From Cystobacterineae bacterium (lineage in GTDB: Bacteria; Myxococcota; Myxococcia; Myxococcales; Myxococcaceae), in the NCBI GenBank assembly GCA_009782175.1, contig WRKR01000008.1:1-64000 (forward strand): a stretch of 64,000 nt of DNA. The letters run 5' to 3'. Each line of letters starts with the position of its first letter. Position 1 is the first letter of the stretch. The translations under genes and the position numbers were made by a program. A model generated the notes under the pieces. It was given only the letters and a program-made list of their open reading frames with translations, had not been told where the DNA came from and searched no databases. Positions 7,270-16,734 of this stretch are shown one piece after another.

Positions 7270-9792
7270 TTATTCCAGGGGAATGGCGCGCAGGCTTAAG
7301 GGGTTGTTGCTGTGCTCTGCCTTAATTTCAAAGGCTATGGGCTCGGACTGTTTTCCTCCCGCCTTCAAAATGAGGGTATGTTTCCCCTCCGGCAGCAACA
7401 TGGGGTTAGCGAAGCCGATGGGGGTGCGGAAAGCCGTTTTCTTCCCATTGATCCACAGGTCGGCGCCATTGGGAACGCTCGTCACCACCAGTTTGCCGCG
7501 TTTGCTAGACCCTGGCGGCGGTCGTGGGGGTGTTGGCTGTTGTACTGGTTTTGGCACCAGGGCAACATCCCAATAGACGGTTTCCTCACGCGCCGTATTG
7601 TTAATGCTCTGGGTGAGCACCTCATAGCCTGACTTGCGGAAGCTGATTTTATGAGCGCCTTTCATGGGCAAAACCAGTTTTTTCAATGCGGGGGTCGTCC
7701 CTTGCAGCCTGCTTCCCAAAAGGACTTGGGTGCCCGAAGGCAACTCCCCTCCCAGCTGGAGTACAAAAGTTTCTTGCACGGGCGGTTTTGGCACTGACTT
7801 GGGCTCTGCCTTTTGGGGGTCTGCCTTTTTGGGGCCTGTGGGTTCGGTTTTTGTAGTTTCGGTTTTTGTAGTTTCGGTTTTTGTGGTTTCGGTTTTTGTG
7901 GTTTCGGTTTTTGTTGTTTCGGTTTCTGTTTGTTTGGGCTCTGTTTTTTCTTCCCCTGTGTTGGCGGCCACTTGTATGCCGCCTGGTTTTGTTTCCACGG
8001 CTTCCAAGGAAATTCTCATAAAAGAGTCTTCCTTTTTGAAAATTTCCAGGGTGCTGAGGTTCCCTGGGCGCACGCGGTAGTTTTTGTCTGCGGAGTGGGC
8101 TTCCACTTTATAGAGGCCTTTAGGCAGGGGAATGGTTTCGTTTTTCACCACAAAACGGTGCTCGCGCTCATCGGCAAGGTTTTTCAGTGTTATTTCTATG
8201 GGAATGCCCTCGGGGTTAGGCATCACCACCAAGCGTCCCTGGGCGGACGAGGTGCCTATAAAAACAAACAATACGGCCCAGAGCCCGCCCAGGCCTGCCA
8301 CCACCACACCCAACCATAGCCATGCTTTATACTGTGAGTTTGCCGTGGAAGGTGGAGGCCCAACGCCCGTGTCTTCATCGGAAGCAAAGGGTGTTTGGAG
8401 TTTGCTGGTTATGGAGACGGCGAGGGCTTGGGTGTGGAAAGCCGCTGGACGTTCTGCCGTAATATCGGGGGCGACGGCTTGTCCGCCGACCATGGTTTCT
8501 CCCGTATAAACGGGAACTTTGTTGTCCAGGAGTTGAATGGGGGCCGGGCTTTCTCCGGAGAAAGTCTGTGCGGGCAAAGGTGCTAAACTGTCGTCATAGG
8601 CCTGAGGCTGTGCATGATAGTCATATTCTCCTTCAGCACGAGAAGGCTCTCCAAACTCTAAAACCTCGTCAGGTGGAACCATCTGCGTCATGTCTGGATC
8701 AAACACAGGCTTGGGGATTTTTTTTTGGCCGGAGGGTGTTTTGAGCGAGGCATTGCCCTTGCGGTAGTTGGCGGCCGTCTCTGGATACATGGGTAGCTCT
8801 TCCAGAGCCAGTGCCGCGGGCGCGCCCAGCCCGCCATAGTGCTTGAGCTTGTTGGTTTCGCGCAAATATTCATCGGAAAACATGTCTTTCAATATGAAAG
8901 AAAGGTGTTTTTCTGAGAATTTGCCCTCATTCGTAAAACTAAAAGGCTCCAGCTCCTCCTGCAATTCGTTGGCCCACTGATAGCGCTCGTCCACCTCTCG
9001 CTCCAAGGCACGCAAAATTATTTTTTCCAGAGCCAGAGGAATGTTGGCATTGGCTTGGCGCGGGGGACGAAATTCAACACGGCGGACTTTGTCAATGGTA
9101 GAAGAATCGCTCTCCGCGACAAAAAGCTTTTCGCCCGTCAACATCTCATAGAGTATAACGGCTGCCGCAAAAACATCACTGCGGCGATCTACAGGCCAGC
9201 CATAGGCCTGCTCCGGGCTCATATAGCCGAATTTTCCTTTAATAACCCCCACTTCAGTTTTCGTAGAGCGAATGGCTGTTTTCGCAATGCCAAAGTCAAT
9301 CAGTTTGACGGCGCCTTCATAGCTGAGCAAAATGTTTTGAGGGGAAACATCGCGGTGGACAATGTTGAAGTCATTCCCATGCACATCCTGCTTTCGGTGG
9401 GCATAGTCCAGGCCCTCGCACATTTTGGTGGCAATATAGGCGGCCATGGGGATGGGCATGTATTCTTTGCGACGACGAAAGCGCTCCAGGACACTTCTTA
9501 AGTCTCTCCCGGAGACATATTCCATGACGATATAATAAGTCTCATCACTGCCTTTTAAGTCATGAATGTGGACAATGTTGGGGTGGTTCAGCTGTACGCT
9601 GATGCGCGCTTCATCAAAGAACATCTTAATGAATTCCTCGTCCTCAGCCATGGTGGGCAATATCTTCTTAACCGCAAGAATTTGCTCAAAACCACCTACA
9701 CCAAAAGTTTTAGCAATAAAAACTTCGGCCATACCGCCAATATTGACCCGCTCCAAAAGGAGGTATTTGCCGAGCACCAGAGGTTTCTTCAT
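7270..9792 (-). CDS. Membrane Ser/Thr protein kinase with PEGA-like C-terminal domains
   Basis: The 840-residue product has an N-terminal Hanks-type kinase: Gly-rich loop VNIGGMAEV (16-24), Lys in AVKKI (about 42), Glu in DEARIS (61), HRDVSPQN (146-153), DFG (166-168) and SPEQ (192-195). HRDVSPQN is typical of myxobacterial kinases. A Pro-rich linker leads to one membrane helix near residue 500 (WLGVVVAGLGGLWAVLFVF). The periplasmic part has beta-rich PEGA-like units (KLVVTSVPNGADLWINGK and LPEGKHTLIL) and a run of five to six TKTET repeats near residue 655. It is probably a signalling kinase sensing the envelope. It stands alone, with a long repeat-bearing region upstream. The 3' end faces the MBL gene terminator. 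Confidence 0.93.
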   Translation of the reverse strand: MKKPLVLGKYLLLERVNIGGMAEVFIAKTFGVGGFEQILAVKKILPTMAEDEEFIKMFFDEARISVQLNHPNIVHIHDLKGSDETYYIVMEYVSGRDLRSVLERFRRRKEYMPIPMAAYIATKMCEGLDYAHRKQDVHGNDFNIVHRDVSPQNILLSYEGAVKLIDFGIAKTAIRSTKTEVGVIKGKFGYMSPEQAYGWPVDRRSDVFAAAVILYEMLTGEKLFVAESDSSTIDKVRRVEFRPPRQANANIPLALEKIILRALEREVDERYQWANELQEELEPFSFTNEGKFSEKHLSFILKDMFSDEYLRETNKLKHYGGLGAPAALALEELPMYPETAANYRKGNASLKTPSGQKKIPKPVFDPDMTQMVPPDEVLEFGEPSRAEGEYDYHAQPQAYDDSLAPLPAQTFSGESPAPIQLLDNKVPVYTGETMVGGQAVAPDITAERPAAFHTQALAVSITSKLQTPFASDEDTGVGPPPSTANSQYKAWLWLGVVVAGLGGLWAVLFVFIGTSSAQGRLVVMPNPEGIPIEITLKNLADEREHRFVVKNETIPLPKGLYKVEAHSADKNYRVRPGNLSTLEIFKKEDSFMRISLEAVETKPGGIQVAANTGEEKTEPKQTETETTKTETTKTETTKTETTKTETTKTEPTGPKKADPQKAEPKSVPKPPVQETFVLQLGGELPSGTQVLLGSRLQGTTPALKKLVLPMKGAHKISFRKSGYEVLTQSINNTAREETVYWDVALVPKPVQQPTPPRPPPGSSKRGKLVVTSVPNGADLWINGKKTAFRTPIGFANPMLLPEGKHTLILKAGGKQSEPIAFEIKAEHSNNPLSLRAIPLE

Positions 9793-9885
9793 TAAAGACC
9801 GGACCTGAATAAGCTACCCTGAATAAGCTGCCTTGCGCAAAACACAGCAGCTTAAAAATACAACGAGACAATACAACGCGCTGCA

Positions 9886-10077
9886 GACCATGCCACAAAC
9901 AAGGCCACAAACAATGCCACAGACACTGCCACAGACACTGCCACAGACCATGCCACAGACCATGCCATAGACAATGCTATAAACAATGCCACAGACAATG
10001 TCATAAACAATGCTGCAGGCCATGCTGCAGGCAATGCTATAGACACTGCTATAGACATGGCTATAGACAATGTTACA
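9886..10077. repeat. 16-unit, 12-bp tandem repeat
   Basis: Sixteen consecutive 12-bp units with consensus GACAATGCCACA run without a phase slip between the divergent kinase gene (start 9792) and the gene starting at 10315. Variation is concentrated at positions 4 and 8-12. Because 12 is a multiple of 3, frames on both strands stay open, which creates spurious Cys/Val-rich (minus) and Ala/Thr/Asp-rich (plus) reading frames. The plus frame has no usable start. The region probably holds both divergent promoters. Confidence 0.9.
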
Positions 10078-10314
10078 GACCACAGAGCTGTTGTCGACAT
10101 GTTGCCGACGACACACCAGAGGCTGATTTAACTATGCCTTGCGAAATAGGTCAAACCCCAATGCATGCGCTGCCTCTGCACAGGGCACTCTGCTGTGTTA
10201 TAGAGGCTTAAGTCAAACGTGGAGCATGCTGTGTGGATTTAGAACACATGGCCCAGCTTGAGGCTAGAAAAGCTGTTTCCCAAACCCAGCCTCAGCGGCT
10301 ATGCTCCAAGGCAG

Positions 10315-10860
10315 ATGCGTTATGAATTTTTGCTGCAACAACAAGATGCTCCTTATGTTTTTGAAGACATAGAAAAACAACTGTGCGCCCAAGGGGCCCT
10401 CGCACAAGCCGACGGCAGCTGGCTGTGGCCTCTCGCGCCGACCATGGATTGTTGGGTGCGCCGCGTCCGGGAAGGGGAGCGTTGTTTCCACGCCTTGGGC
10501 TTGTCCATGGACAGCAACTCTGAAAAGGCCCTGGAGGCTTTTGAGAAGCTTTTGGGCTTTGCGCAAAGCCAGGGCCTCAAGCTGATAGATGCGCAACAAC
10601 TCAAAGAAGTGACCGAAAAAGACGAGGCTTCCTTTTTGACACAATATGGGCGCCTATTGGAATACACCGACAGTTATGGGGATAAGGTTTTTGCACACAA
10701 GCCTTCGCTGACATGGGGCACCTCCTCGGCCTTGGACGCCCACAAAACCACCAAGGGGTTGTGGACAGGCCGTGGCCTCTGGGTGTTTTTGGGGCTTTTG
10801 CTGTTGGCGGCTTTTGTCTTCTACAATGTGGCGAACAAGCTTTTGGCCTTCCTCCCCTAA
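10315..10860 (+). CDS. Tail-anchored protein of unknown function
   Basis: From ATG 10315, which has AAGGCAG just upstream, the product is 181 residues. A soluble, mixed alpha/beta N-terminal part (MRYEFLLQQQDAPYVFEDIEK) is followed by a single C-terminal membrane helix (GLWVFLGLLLLAAFVFYNV) and only a few residues after it, so it is probably anchored with its bulk in the cytoplasm. The frame begins at TTG 10258, but that start lacks a clear ribosome site. It lies 45 bp before ftsY in the same direction and may be cotranscribed. I do not recognise the family. Confidence 0.7.
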   Translation: MRYEFLLQQQDAPYVFEDIEKQLCAQGALAQADGSWLWPLAPTMDCWVRRVREGERCFHALGLSMDSNSEKALEAFEKLLGFAQSQGLKLIDAQQLKEVTEKDEASFLTQYGRLLEYTDSYGDKVFAHKPSLTWGTSSALDAHKTTKGLWTGRGLWVFLGLLLLAAFVFYNVANKLLAFLP

Positions 10861-10905
10861 AGCAAAAATTCCCAAACCCCCTTCTTTTGGGTATGGCCTT
10901 AGCCT

Positions 10906-12330
10906 ATGGAAACTCTTTCAGACGCTGCACCCGCTTTGTGGTGGCCGTGGGTTTTGGCGGCGGCAGGCGCATTGCTGCTGCTTATAGGCCTCAGCTTCCT
11001 GTGGAAACGCAAACAACAGGCCCGGCGCCAAAAACAGCTTGCCCTCCAACAGCAGGCGGAGCTGAGCGCCTCGCACACAGCCCCTGCTGCCTTGCCGCAG
11101 CTGGAGAAACGCACAACGGAGGAGCCTTTAAGCCAGGCAGAGCTGCTCCGCGCAGAGCGCCAACACCTTGAAGCCCAAGCCCAAAAGCTTAAAGAGAAGG
11201 AAGCGCGCGAAGCGCTGGAGGCGCAGGCCAAGGCCTTAAAAGCGCAGGAGGAGGAGGCCAAACGTTTGGCCTATAGGCAGAAGAAGGAGGCCGAGGCCGA
11301 GGCCAAAGCAGAAAAGCTGCGGCAAGAGGCGGCTGAGGCACAGCAGAGGGAAGAGGAGGCGCGCGTTGAAAGGCAGAGGCAAGAGGAGGAGGAGCGCGCC
11401 AGGGTGGCCCAAGAGGCGGGAAAAACACTGGCCGAAGGGCTCTCCAAAACCCGCAAAGAGGGTTTTTTGGCAAAACTCGGCGGGCTTTTTGGGGGTGCGC
11501 CGCGCAGTGTGGATGCGGCCTTGCTGGGAGAGTTGGAGGAGCTTTTGTTTTCGGCGGACATCGGCGTGCATACGGCCTCACGGCTTTTGGCCAGCATAGA
11601 GGGGAAGGCGAAAAAGCAGGCCTTGGCGGATTTGGAGGCGGTACGGACATTGCTGAAAGCAGAAATGGCCGATATTTTAAACTTGCCCCCCCCACCCCCC
11701 AGCCCCGGGGAGGGGCCTGAGGTGTGGATGGTGGTAGGCGTTAACGGCTCCGGCAAAACCACCAGCATAGGCAAGCTGGCCGCACAGGCCAAAGCCCAAG
11801 GGAAGAAAGTGGTGCTGGCCGCTGCGGACACCTTCCGCGCGGCGGCGGCGGAGCAGTTGGATATTTGGGCTGAGCGCAGCGAGGCCCTGTTAATAAAGGG
11901 GAAGGAGGAGGCCGACCCGGCGGCGGTGGCTTTTGAAGGGGTGAAGCGCGCCAAAGAGGAGGGGGCCCACCTGGTTATTATAGATACGGCAGGTCGGCTG
12001 CACACCAAACAGCCCCTCATGGAGGAGCTGAAAAAAATCCACCGCGTATTGGGCAAAGCCCAAGCCGGAGCCCCCCACCAGGTGTTGTTGGTGTTGGATG
12101 CGACCATGGGACAAAATGCCATAACCCAGGCCAAGCAATTTTCCCAAGCCGTCGCCGTCACGCAAATAATATTGAGCAAGCTGGATGGTACCGCCAAAGG
12201 GGGCGTGGTTATAGGCATTTGTGACGAGCTTAAATTGCCCGTAGGCTTCATCGGCATAGGCGAGAGGGCCCAGGACTTAAGGCCTTTTGTGCCTGCAGAG
12301 TTTGTTGAAGCTCTGTTTGAGGAAAGCTAA
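10906..12330 (+). CDS. ftsY: Signal recognition particle receptor FtsY
   Basis: FtsY is the membrane-associated GTPase that docks SRP-ribosome complexes at the Sec translocon. The 474-residue product has an N-terminal membrane helix (VLAAAGALLLLIGLSFLW), then a long Glu/Ala/Arg-rich coiled coil to about residue 180, then the NG domain: GVNGSGKTTSIGKLA (P-loop), DTFRAAAAEQL, IDTAGRLH, LDATMGQNA, SKLDGTAKGG and IGIGERAQDLRPF. This is complete and in family order. A real transmembrane anchor rather than only an acidic A domain is seen in several delta-type FtsY proteins. The next gene starts about 27 bp downstream, so the two may be cotranscribed. Confidence 0.96.
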   Translation: METLSDAAPALWWPWVLAAAGALLLLIGLSFLWKRKQQARRQKQLALQQQAELSASHTAPAALPQLEKRTTEEPLSQAELLRAERQHLEAQAQKLKEKEAREALEAQAKALKAQEEEAKRLAYRQKKEAEAEAKAEKLRQEAAEAQQREEEARVERQRQEEEERARVAQEAGKTLAEGLSKTRKEGFLAKLGGLFGGAPRSVDAALLGELEELLFSADIGVHTASRLLASIEGKAKKQALADLEAVRTLLKAEMADILNLPPPPPSPGEGPEVWMVVGVNGSGKTTSIGKLAAQAKAQGKKVVLAAADTFRAAAAEQLDIWAERSEALLIKGKEEADPAAVAFEGVKRAKEEGAHLVIIDTAGRLHTKQPLMEELKKIHRVLGKAQAGAPHQVLLVLDATMGQNAITQAKQFSQAVAVTQIILSKLDGTAKGGVVIGICDELKLPVGFIGIGERAQDLRPFVPAEFVEALFEES

Positions 12331-12357
12331 AGCTTGTCGAAAAAGGAGTTTTTGCAC

Positions 12358-15300
12358 ATGGGAATTTCTTCGCCACCCCCACCGCAGCCGCAACTCAACA
12401 TCAGCCAGGTGTTTGCGGAGAAGGAGTTGTTTTTAACCGGTGTGACGGGCTTTTTGGGCAAAGTCACTTTGTCCATGCTGTTGGACAAATATGGCGAGGT
12501 ACTCAACAAGGTTTATGTGCTGATACGCAAAGGCTCTCTCAACAATGCGGAGCGCCGGTTTATGGAGCGCGTGGTACCCAGTGAGCCCTTTGCCCCTTTG
12601 CGTGAAAAATATGGTGAGCAGGGAGCCCTTGAGTTTTTTGCCAAAAAATGCAGCGTTATAGAGGGCGATATTACGGACGCATGGCTGGGGATGCCTGAGG
12701 CCCAGGTGGAGGCGCTTCGCGGAAAAATAACGGCACTGATCAATTGTGCAGGCCTGGTGAGTTTCAACCCCTCTTTGCAGGTGGGCTTGGATGCCAATGT
12801 GAAGGGGGTGCAGCACGCCGTGGCGTTTTGCCAGGCACTGCACATTCCGCTGGTGCACGTTTCGACGGCTTTTGTGGCTGGGGAGCGCTCAGGCTTGGTT
12901 TTTGAGAATGAGCCTGTGGTGGGTTATTTCCCCAAAAAAGCGGAACTCAAGGAGGCGGAGTTTTCTCTGGAGCAGGAGCTGAAGGATTGTGCCAAGGCGG
13001 TGGCGCGCGTGCGTGAGATGGCCGAGGACAAAGCCCTGAGCACTCAGTTTCAGGAGCGCGCACAAAAGCGACTGGAGAAAGAGGGGAAAGACTTTGAGGA
13101 CGCGCGCACGCTGCGCATGGCCATTAACCGTGAGCGCCGGCTTTGGGTTTCTCTGCAGCTGACGGAAATTGGCATGGAGAAGGCCAAGTTTTGGGGTTGG
13201 CCCAACACCTATACGTATACCAAGTCTTTGGGGGAGCAGGTTATTGCACAGGCGGCTGATTTGCCCTTTGCCATTTTGCGCCCCTCCATTGTGGAGAGTG
13301 CCTTGCGCTTTCCTTTCCCCGGTTGGAACGAGGGGTTTACGACCTCTGCGCCTTTGTGTTTTGTGTTGCTGAAGGGACACCGCAGCGTCCCCGCCGGAAA
13401 GCAAACCATTTTGGATATGATTCCTGTGGATTTGGTGGCCAGCTCCGTTATAGCGGCCACCGCCCAGGTGATGGCCACCCCGGGCCAACGCATTTTCCAC
13501 CTGGCCTCCGGAGACTCCAACCCCTGTTTTGCCTCGCGCACCGTAGAGTTGGTGGGCCTCTATAGACGCAAATATTTTAGAGAGCGCAAATCCGGCAATG
13601 CGTTTGTGAACCGGATTAAGGCGCGCCTTGAGCCCAAAACGGTGAACCTCAACTCTTTCAACATGAGCTCCGCGCCTCTCTTTATGCGCGCAAGTGAGAA
13701 GGCCAAAGCCTGGTTGGAAGAGATGAAGCCCACCTGGGGAATGCCCACCGTTTTGTCCTGGGTAGAAAGGGCGCAAAGCAAGTTGGATGGTGTGGTCGAT
13801 CAGGCCGAAGCGGTGCAAAACATTATTGACATTTTTCTGCCCTTTATTTGGCAGCACCGCTATTTGTTCCGCTGTGACAACACGCGAGCGTTGTTTGCCT
13901 CTTTGAGCCTGCAGGACAGGAATAAAATTTTTTGGAGCCCAGAGAAGTTGGACTGGCGCAAATATATATTGGAAACACACCTCCCGGGCCTGGAGAAGTG
14001 GGTATTCCCCAACTTGGAAGAAGAGCGAAAAAAACGCAGGGCCATGGCCCCCTACCGCGACTTGTTAGAGCTTTTGGATGCTTCTGCCTTTGCTTTCCAC
14101 CACCGTGTGGCTTTCCGCTATATGGGCCCAGAGGGAGAGCAAACCCGGTTTACGTTTGGGGAAGTCCGCCACTATGCAGGGCGCGTCGCCTCTCGTTTGG
14201 CTGCAGAAGGCATAACCCCCCAAACACAAGTGTTGCTCCTTTCAGAAAACCGACCGGAGTGGCCCATTTCCTATTTTGGAATTTTGCTGGCCGGCGCAAC
14301 AGCCGTGCCTTTGGATGCGGATTTTTCCCTGGAAGAAATACTCAACATTGCAGAGCGCTCCAAGGCCGGCGCCTGTTTGTTTTCCGAAGAGGTTTTTAAG
14401 CGGCTCCCCACCCTCTGTGAGGCGCTGACCACCCTCCATGTGCGCTGCATAAGCCTGGCCGATGGCATGGCAGGCGCAGGCCCAAAGCCACCTCGGCCCA
14501 AACTTGGCGGGAGCGAGGTGGCCTCGCTGTTGTTTACTTCAGGCACAACAGGGACGCCCAAAGGCGTCATGCTGACGCATGAAAATTTCACCTGGCTTGC
14601 GGCCAAACTGGCCAGTGTTTTTGAGCTGCGTGCAGGAGATGGCTTGTTGTCTGTTTTGCCCCTGCACCACAGTTTTGAGTTTTCTGCAGGCCTGTTGGTG
14701 CCTTTTGTTTGCGGGGCAGAGGTGAATTATTTGGATGAGCTGAGCAGCGACAAAATTTCCGAGGTGCTCGACAGCAAACGCATAACAGCCATGGTAGGGG
14801 TGCCAGCCGTATGGCAATTGTTTGACAGGAAAATTGCGCAGGAGCTGGCGCAAAAACCGGCGGTGGTTGAAGAGGTGATGGAGGTGTTGTTGGAGTTTAA
14901 CCGCCAGCTGAGAGACTACCGTGACATGAACCTGGGCAAACTTTTGTTTTGGCCGGTGCACCAGAAGCTGGGTGGACGCATGCGCTATTTGGTTTCTGGC
15001 GGCTCAGGCTTGCCCCAGGAGCTGCATGAAAAATTCCACGGCCTTGGTTTTGCACTTTCCGAAGGCTATGGGTTGACCGAGTCCTCGCCTGTGCTGACCA
15101 TTTCCAAGGCTGAAAACAAGTTGGTTTCAGGCACAGTGGGGCGCGTGTTGCCGGGCATTTCTCTCAAAATTTTAAACCCGGACCATGAAGGCGTAGGAGA
15201 GGTGTTGGCCAAGGGCCCCAACATTATGGCGGGCTATTTTGAAGACCGCGAGGCCACCGATGCGATATTGAAGGGGGGTTGGCTGCACACGGGGGATTTG

Positions 15301-16734
15301 GGTTATTTGGATGCGGATGGGCGCCTTTTTTTGGTGGGCAGACAGAAGGACGTTATTATTGATGCGAATGGCAAAAACGTCTACCCGGACGAGTTGGAGG
15401 TGCTTTATGAGAAGCACCCGCTGATTAAGGAGCTTTCCATTTTGGGTTTCCCTTCAGAAGAGGGTGCCGAGAAGGTGGCCTGCCTATGCGTCCCCGAGGT
15501 AAAAGAGAGGGAGCGCGCAGAAGCCACGCGAGAGCTTGAAGAGCATTTTAGAAAAATTTCCAGTGCCTTGCCTCTCTATAGGCGCGTGAAGGCGCTCTAT
15601 TTTTGGGACGGCGTTTTGCCGAGGACAGCCACGCGCAAGGTGAAGCGCAAGGAGGTGCTTGAAATACTCAAGCGCCTTGAAGCCCAAAGCCAGACATTGC
15701 TGCGGGCGCGCCGAGGCAAAGAGGTGTTGAATGAGCACATGGAAAGCCTGGTGCAACTCATTGCCCAAACCTCGCAAAAACCCACCCGTGAGATACAGCT
15801 TTCTTCCAAACTTGTGGATGATGTGGGCATGGACTCGCTGATGTTGAGTGAGTTGACGGCGGCATTGGAGCAGGCGGGTTGGACAAGCCAGGGGTTGGAC
15901 CTCACCAAAATCCAAACGGTGGAGGATTTGGGGCGCGCCCTGCACTCGGGTCGCCGCAGAGAAGCGGCCCCCAAACCCCCTGTGCCCAAGCGGCAGGAAG
16001 AGACAGGAAAAGGGTTTAATGACTTTCAAATTTCCGATGTGGTATCCACCACGGGGCGCAAACTGCTCGGCTTGGGCCAACGGGCGCTTTATGAGCGGAT
16101 GTTTAACCTCCATGTGGATGGCAAACCTTTTATTCCGCAGAACAGAAACTTTTTGGTTGTGGCCAACCACAGCAGCCATTTGGATATGGGCCTGGTGAAA
16201 TTGGCTTTGGGAGAGCACGGTGAGCGCCTGGTAACCTTGGCGGCGCGCGACTATTTTTTCAACCGAAGCCTCAAGCGGTTTTATTTTGAAAACTTCACCA
16301 ACCTCATTCCGATGGAGCGCCAGGGCGCCTTGCGCGAGTCCCTGCGCTATGCGACAGAGTCCTTAACGCAAGGCTATAACCTGCTCATTTTCCCCGAGGG
16401 GACGCGCTCCAAAACGGGAGAGATACTCGAGTTTAAACCCACCGTGGGCTATTTGTCCCTGACGGCCAACGTGGATGTATTGCCCGTTTATATTTATGGC
16501 TCCTTCAACGCCCTGCCCAAAGGAAGCCTCTTGCCCAAAAGCAAGGAATTGGAGGTACGCATTGGCCCCGCCTTGTGCGTGCAAACCATGTCCACCCATG
16601 TGGCGAGCATGGTGCGCTCCGAGGCCTACCGGTGGATTGCGCGCGTTGCGGAGGAGGCGGTGCGGCAGTTGGCGCGGGGGAAGGTTTTGGATTTGGAAAA
16701 CATGGATGAAAAACAAGCGGAGAAGTTGAGATGA
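12358..16734 (+). CDS. Four-domain acyl reductase / acyl ligase / carrier / acyltransferase (ElbD-like)
   Basis: The 1458-residue multienzyme has in order: a fatty-acyl reductase type SDR domain (LTGVTGFLGK near 27, YTYTKSLGE near 287); an AMP-forming acyl ligase (LLFTSGTTGTPKG near 720, GYGLTESSP near 900, the hinge GDLGYLDADGR, and a late Lys region near TATRKVKR); a phosphopantetheine carrier site (DVGMDSLML, Ser near 1160); and a PlsC-type acyltransferase (NHSSHLD near 1270, FPEGTRSKTGE near 1345). This architecture resembles Myxococcus xanthus ElbD of ether-lipid biosynthesis (recalled, not searched). ATG 12358 follows AAAAAGGAG; a TTG at 12334 is an alternative. The downstream SDR gene overlaps by 4 bp. 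Product specificity is inferred. Confidence 0.88.
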   Translation: MGISSPPPPQPQLNISQVFAEKELFLTGVTGFLGKVTLSMLLDKYGEVLNKVYVLIRKGSLNNAERRFMERVVPSEPFAPLREKYGEQGALEFFAKKCSVIEGDITDAWLGMPEAQVEALRGKITALINCAGLVSFNPSLQVGLDANVKGVQHAVAFCQALHIPLVHVSTAFVAGERSGLVFENEPVVGYFPKKAELKEAEFSLEQELKDCAKAVARVREMAEDKALSTQFQERAQKRLEKEGKDFEDARTLRMAINRERRLWVSLQLTEIGMEKAKFWGWPNTYTYTKSLGEQVIAQAADLPFAILRPSIVESALRFPFPGWNEGFTTSAPLCFVLLKGHRSVPAGKQTILDMIPVDLVASSVIAATAQVMATPGQRIFHLASGDSNPCFASRTVELVGLYRRKYFRERKSGNAFVNRIKARLEPKTVNLNSFNMSSAPLFMRASEKAKAWLEEMKPTWGMPTVLSWVERAQSKLDGVVDQAEAVQNIIDIFLPFIWQHRYLFRCDNTRALFASLSLQDRNKIFWSPEKLDWRKYILETHLPGLEKWVFPNLEEERKKRRAMAPYRDLLELLDASAFAFHHRVAFRYMGPEGEQTRFTFGEVRHYAGRVASRLAAEGITPQTQVLLLSENRPEWPISYFGILLAGATAVPLDADFSLEEILNIAERSKAGACLFSEEVFKRLPTLCEALTTLHVRCISLADGMAGAGPKPPRPKLGGSEVASLLFTSGTTGTPKGVMLTHENFTWLAAKLASVFELRAGDGLLSVLPLHHSFEFSAGLLVPFVCGAEVNYLDELSSDKISEVLDSKRITAMVGVPAVWQLFDRKIAQELAQKPAVVEEVMEVLLEFNRQLRDYRDMNLGKLLFWPVHQKLGGRMRYLVSGGSGLPQELHEKFHGLGFALSEGYGLTESSPVLTISKAENKLVSGTVGRVLPGISLKILNPDHEGVGEVLAKGPNIMAGYFEDREATDAILKGGWLHTGDLGYLDADGRLFLVGRQKDVIIDANGKNVYPDELEVLYEKHPLIKELSILGFPSEEGAEKVACLCVPEVKERERAEATRELEEHFRKISSALPLYRRVKALYFWDGVLPRTATRKVKRKEVLEILKRLEAQSQTLLRARRGKEVLNEHMESLVQLIAQTSQKPTREIQLSSKLVDDVGMDSLMLSELTAALEQAGWTSQGLDLTKIQTVEDLGRALHSGRRREAAPKPPVPKRQEETGKGFNDFQISDVVSTTGRKLLGLGQRALYERMFNLHVDGKPFIPQNRNFLVVANHSSHLDMGLVKLALGEHGERLVTLAARDYFFNRSLKRFYFENFTNLIPMERQGALRESLRYATESLTQGYNLLIFPEGTRSKTGEILEFKPTVGYLSLTANVDVLPVYIYGSFNALPKGSLLPKSKELEVRIGPALCVQTMSTHVASMVRSEAYRWIARVAEEAVRQLARGKVLDLENMDEKQAEKLR

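Noticed and set aside
9814-10116. Cys/Val-rich 100-residue frame on the minus strand.
   Set aside because: It is created by the 12-bp tandem repeat; no ribosome site, and both strands are open in several frames.
12889-13980. 363-residue antisense frame in the elbD-like gene.
   Set aside because: It runs opposite to strongly conserved reductase motifs and has no family features; a shadow of codon bias.
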